Both the position numbers and the translations under genes were made by a program. The notes beneath the pieces were generated by a model that was not told where the DNA came from, searched no databases, and worked only from the letters and a program-made list of their open reading frames with translations. A stretch of 64,000 bases of DNA, from positions 62,001 to 126,000 of the forward strand of contig NZ_CANMLV010000003.1 in assembly GCF_947498825.1 (NCBI RefSeq), in the 5' to 3' direction. This document shows, in pieces, positions 62,899 to 64,000 of this stretch. Each line of letters opens with the position of its first letter. The first letter of the stretch is position 1. This DNA is from an uncultured Cedecea sp. (GTDB lineage: Bacteria; Pseudomonadota; Gammaproteobacteria; Enterobacterales; Enterobacteriaceae).

Positions 62899-64000
62899 TT
62901 AAGTACTCTCCGGTGGTGGAAGCCAGACATCGGAAAAATCAAACCAGCCCCAAGTATTTAATTTCACGCCACGCACGCCGGGTGGAGCGCTTATCTGGTA
63001 GCGATAGTTAAACAGGGGGGTGATCACCGCATTCTCCATCAGCGTATGAAACAGAATTTTCAGGTTGTCAGTTCGCTGTAACTCACTGACAGAACATTGG
63101 ATCTTATTCAGATGAGCTTGCAATCCTGCATACTTTTCAGGGGGAAGTAACGCAGGCCACAGCTTATCCACTCGCAGCCATTGTTCCAAGGTATATTCCG
63201 GTTCCTCACCAATCAGTCTGTCCCCCATAATTAAATCGGCTTCTTGTAGCCTTTGGCAGCCACTCCAGTTTTTTGCATTATGAAAAATGATATTCAGTTC
63301 GCAGCCACGTGCGGCGAGATGGTGTTTTAACTGCTGCGCCATGGCATGAAGTTCTACCGGCAGGTTATAAATAAGCGTCAGCGTTTTTGGAAGTGCAACC
63401 GTCTCAAGTTGTTCCCATTCAGGTGTTTGCCAGCCCGGTAACATACCGGTATTGGGCGTAATCAAGGTGCTGTCGAAGGGTAAAGTGGTGACCATTTCAG
63501 TTTCACGCACCATTTTCATCAGCGTTCGGGCCTGTTCCAGAGTCAGTTTCCCATGCTGTTTAATGCTCAGATAGCAAAAACCCAGACTGATTTTGGTCGT
63601 TATCGGACGTAAGTCCGTGAGCTGTTCTTGCTGGCCAATGGCGATTTGCACCGGATGCAGGCACCCGGTTCTGGCGGAATCATTAAATAGCTGTGGTGTT
63701 ATCCAAAGCTCTACTGCTTGCAGCAGTGGGTGGCGCAGATGGTAGTACTCAAAGCTTTCCAGCCTGACCAGATCCTCTTTGAAACTGACAATACGAAAAG
63801 GGCCGCAGCCTACATCAGGATGCACAGGGTGAGCGATACGACTACAGTAACTGGCAAGACGATGAGCCAGCCAGTAATCCGGGTTAAAGAGTATAAAACG
63901 CAGGCAGCCAGCATGGGGAAGTTCAATCGTTTTGACACTGGCAAACAGCGGTTTTAAGTCCGGAAGTTGTAGAAGACACAGCAGTTGCTGTTGCAACTGA
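62899..64000 (-). CDS. ybaE: SgrR-type transcriptional regulator YbaE, C-terminal part (runs off the window)
   Basis: The 367 codons visible end at 62899, and the frame is still open at the window edge. The sequence resembles the extracellular solute-binding domain (SBP_bac_5 type) found at the C-terminus of SgrR-like regulators: PHAGCLRFILFNPDYWLAHRL, VGCGPFRIVSFKEDLVRLE, YHLRHPLLQAVELWITP. The N-terminal winged helix expected of this family is outside the window. In E. coli ybaE follows queC, which supports the call. The ligand is unknown. Confidence 0.85.
   Translation of the reverse strand, partial: QLQQQLLCLLQLPDLKPLFASVKTIELPHAGCLRFILFNPDYWLAHRLASYCSRIAHPVHPDVGCGPFRIVSFKEDLVRLESFEYYHLRHPLLQAVELWITPQLFNDSARTGCLHPVQIAIGQQEQLTDLRPITTKISLGFCYLSIKQHGKLTLEQARTLMKMVRETEMVTTLPFDSTLITPNTGMLPGWQTPEWEQLETVALPKTLTLIYNLPVELHAMAQQLKHHLAARGCELNIIFHNAKNWSGCQRLQEADLIMGDRLIGEEPEYTLEQWLRVDKLWPALLPPEKYAGLQAHLNKIQCSVSELQRTDNLKILFHTLMENAVITPLFNYRYQISAPPGVRGVKLNTWGWFDFSDVWLPPPEST

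Overview
The window is a piece of an enterobacterial (order Enterobacterales) chromosome. Nearly every core gene matches the Escherichia coli gene order from sbcC to ybaE: sbcC-sbcD / phoB-phoR-brnQ-proY / acpH / queA-tgt-yajC-secD-secF / tsx-yajI / nrdR-ribD-ribE-nusB-thiL / dxs-ispA-xseB / thiI / yajL-panE / yajQ / yajR / cyoABCDE / ampG-yajG / bolA / tig-clpP-clpX-lon-hupB-ppiD-ybaV-fadM / queC / ybaE. Differences from E. coli point to a family other than E. coli's own: a 2-Cys peroxiredoxin stands where malZ is, pgpA, yajO and yajD are missing, and a glutathione-peroxidase-type gene lies between queC and ybaE. I cannot name the genus from the sequence alone. No rRNA, tRNA or CRISPR array was seen.

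Layout: 1-15.3 kb is core (DNA repair nuclease SbcCD, phosphate two-component system, amino-acid carriers, queuosine synthesis, Sec export accessory proteins). 15.3-28.7 kb is an accessory island between secF and tsx. It opens with a complete-looking group II intron set 4 bp past the secF terminator, then a graveyard of decayed mobile genes (IS66-family tnpA tail/tnpB/tnpC head, an antisense tyrosine-integrase fragment, a Tn3-family transposase tail), then a hypothetical ORF, then a complete chaperone-usher fimbrial operon of MR/P (Mrp) type with a small HTH regulator at its head. The island closes with the 3' end of an IS66 tnpC and its right inverted repeat, so IS66 pieces in the same orientation bracket the fimbrial genes. 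28.8-64 kb is core again: Tsx nucleoside channel, riboflavin/thiamine/isoprenoid synthesis, cytochrome bo oxidase, peptidoglycan recycling permease, and the trigger factor-ClpXP-Lon-HU-PpiD protein quality-control block.

The most noteworthy items are the island with its mosaic of dead mobile elements, the fimbrial operon with two pairs of duplicated minor pilins and a tip adhesin of much lower GC than its neighbours, and a 188-bp palindromic MITE-like element with 35/40-matched terminal inverted repeats flanked by TA between yajR and cyoE. Other signals are a long structured leader before brnQ, a conserved Pho box, a sigma-32-type lon promoter and several clear intrinsic terminators.

Starts were chosen by family alignment from memory and visible ribosome-binding sites; no database search was possible.
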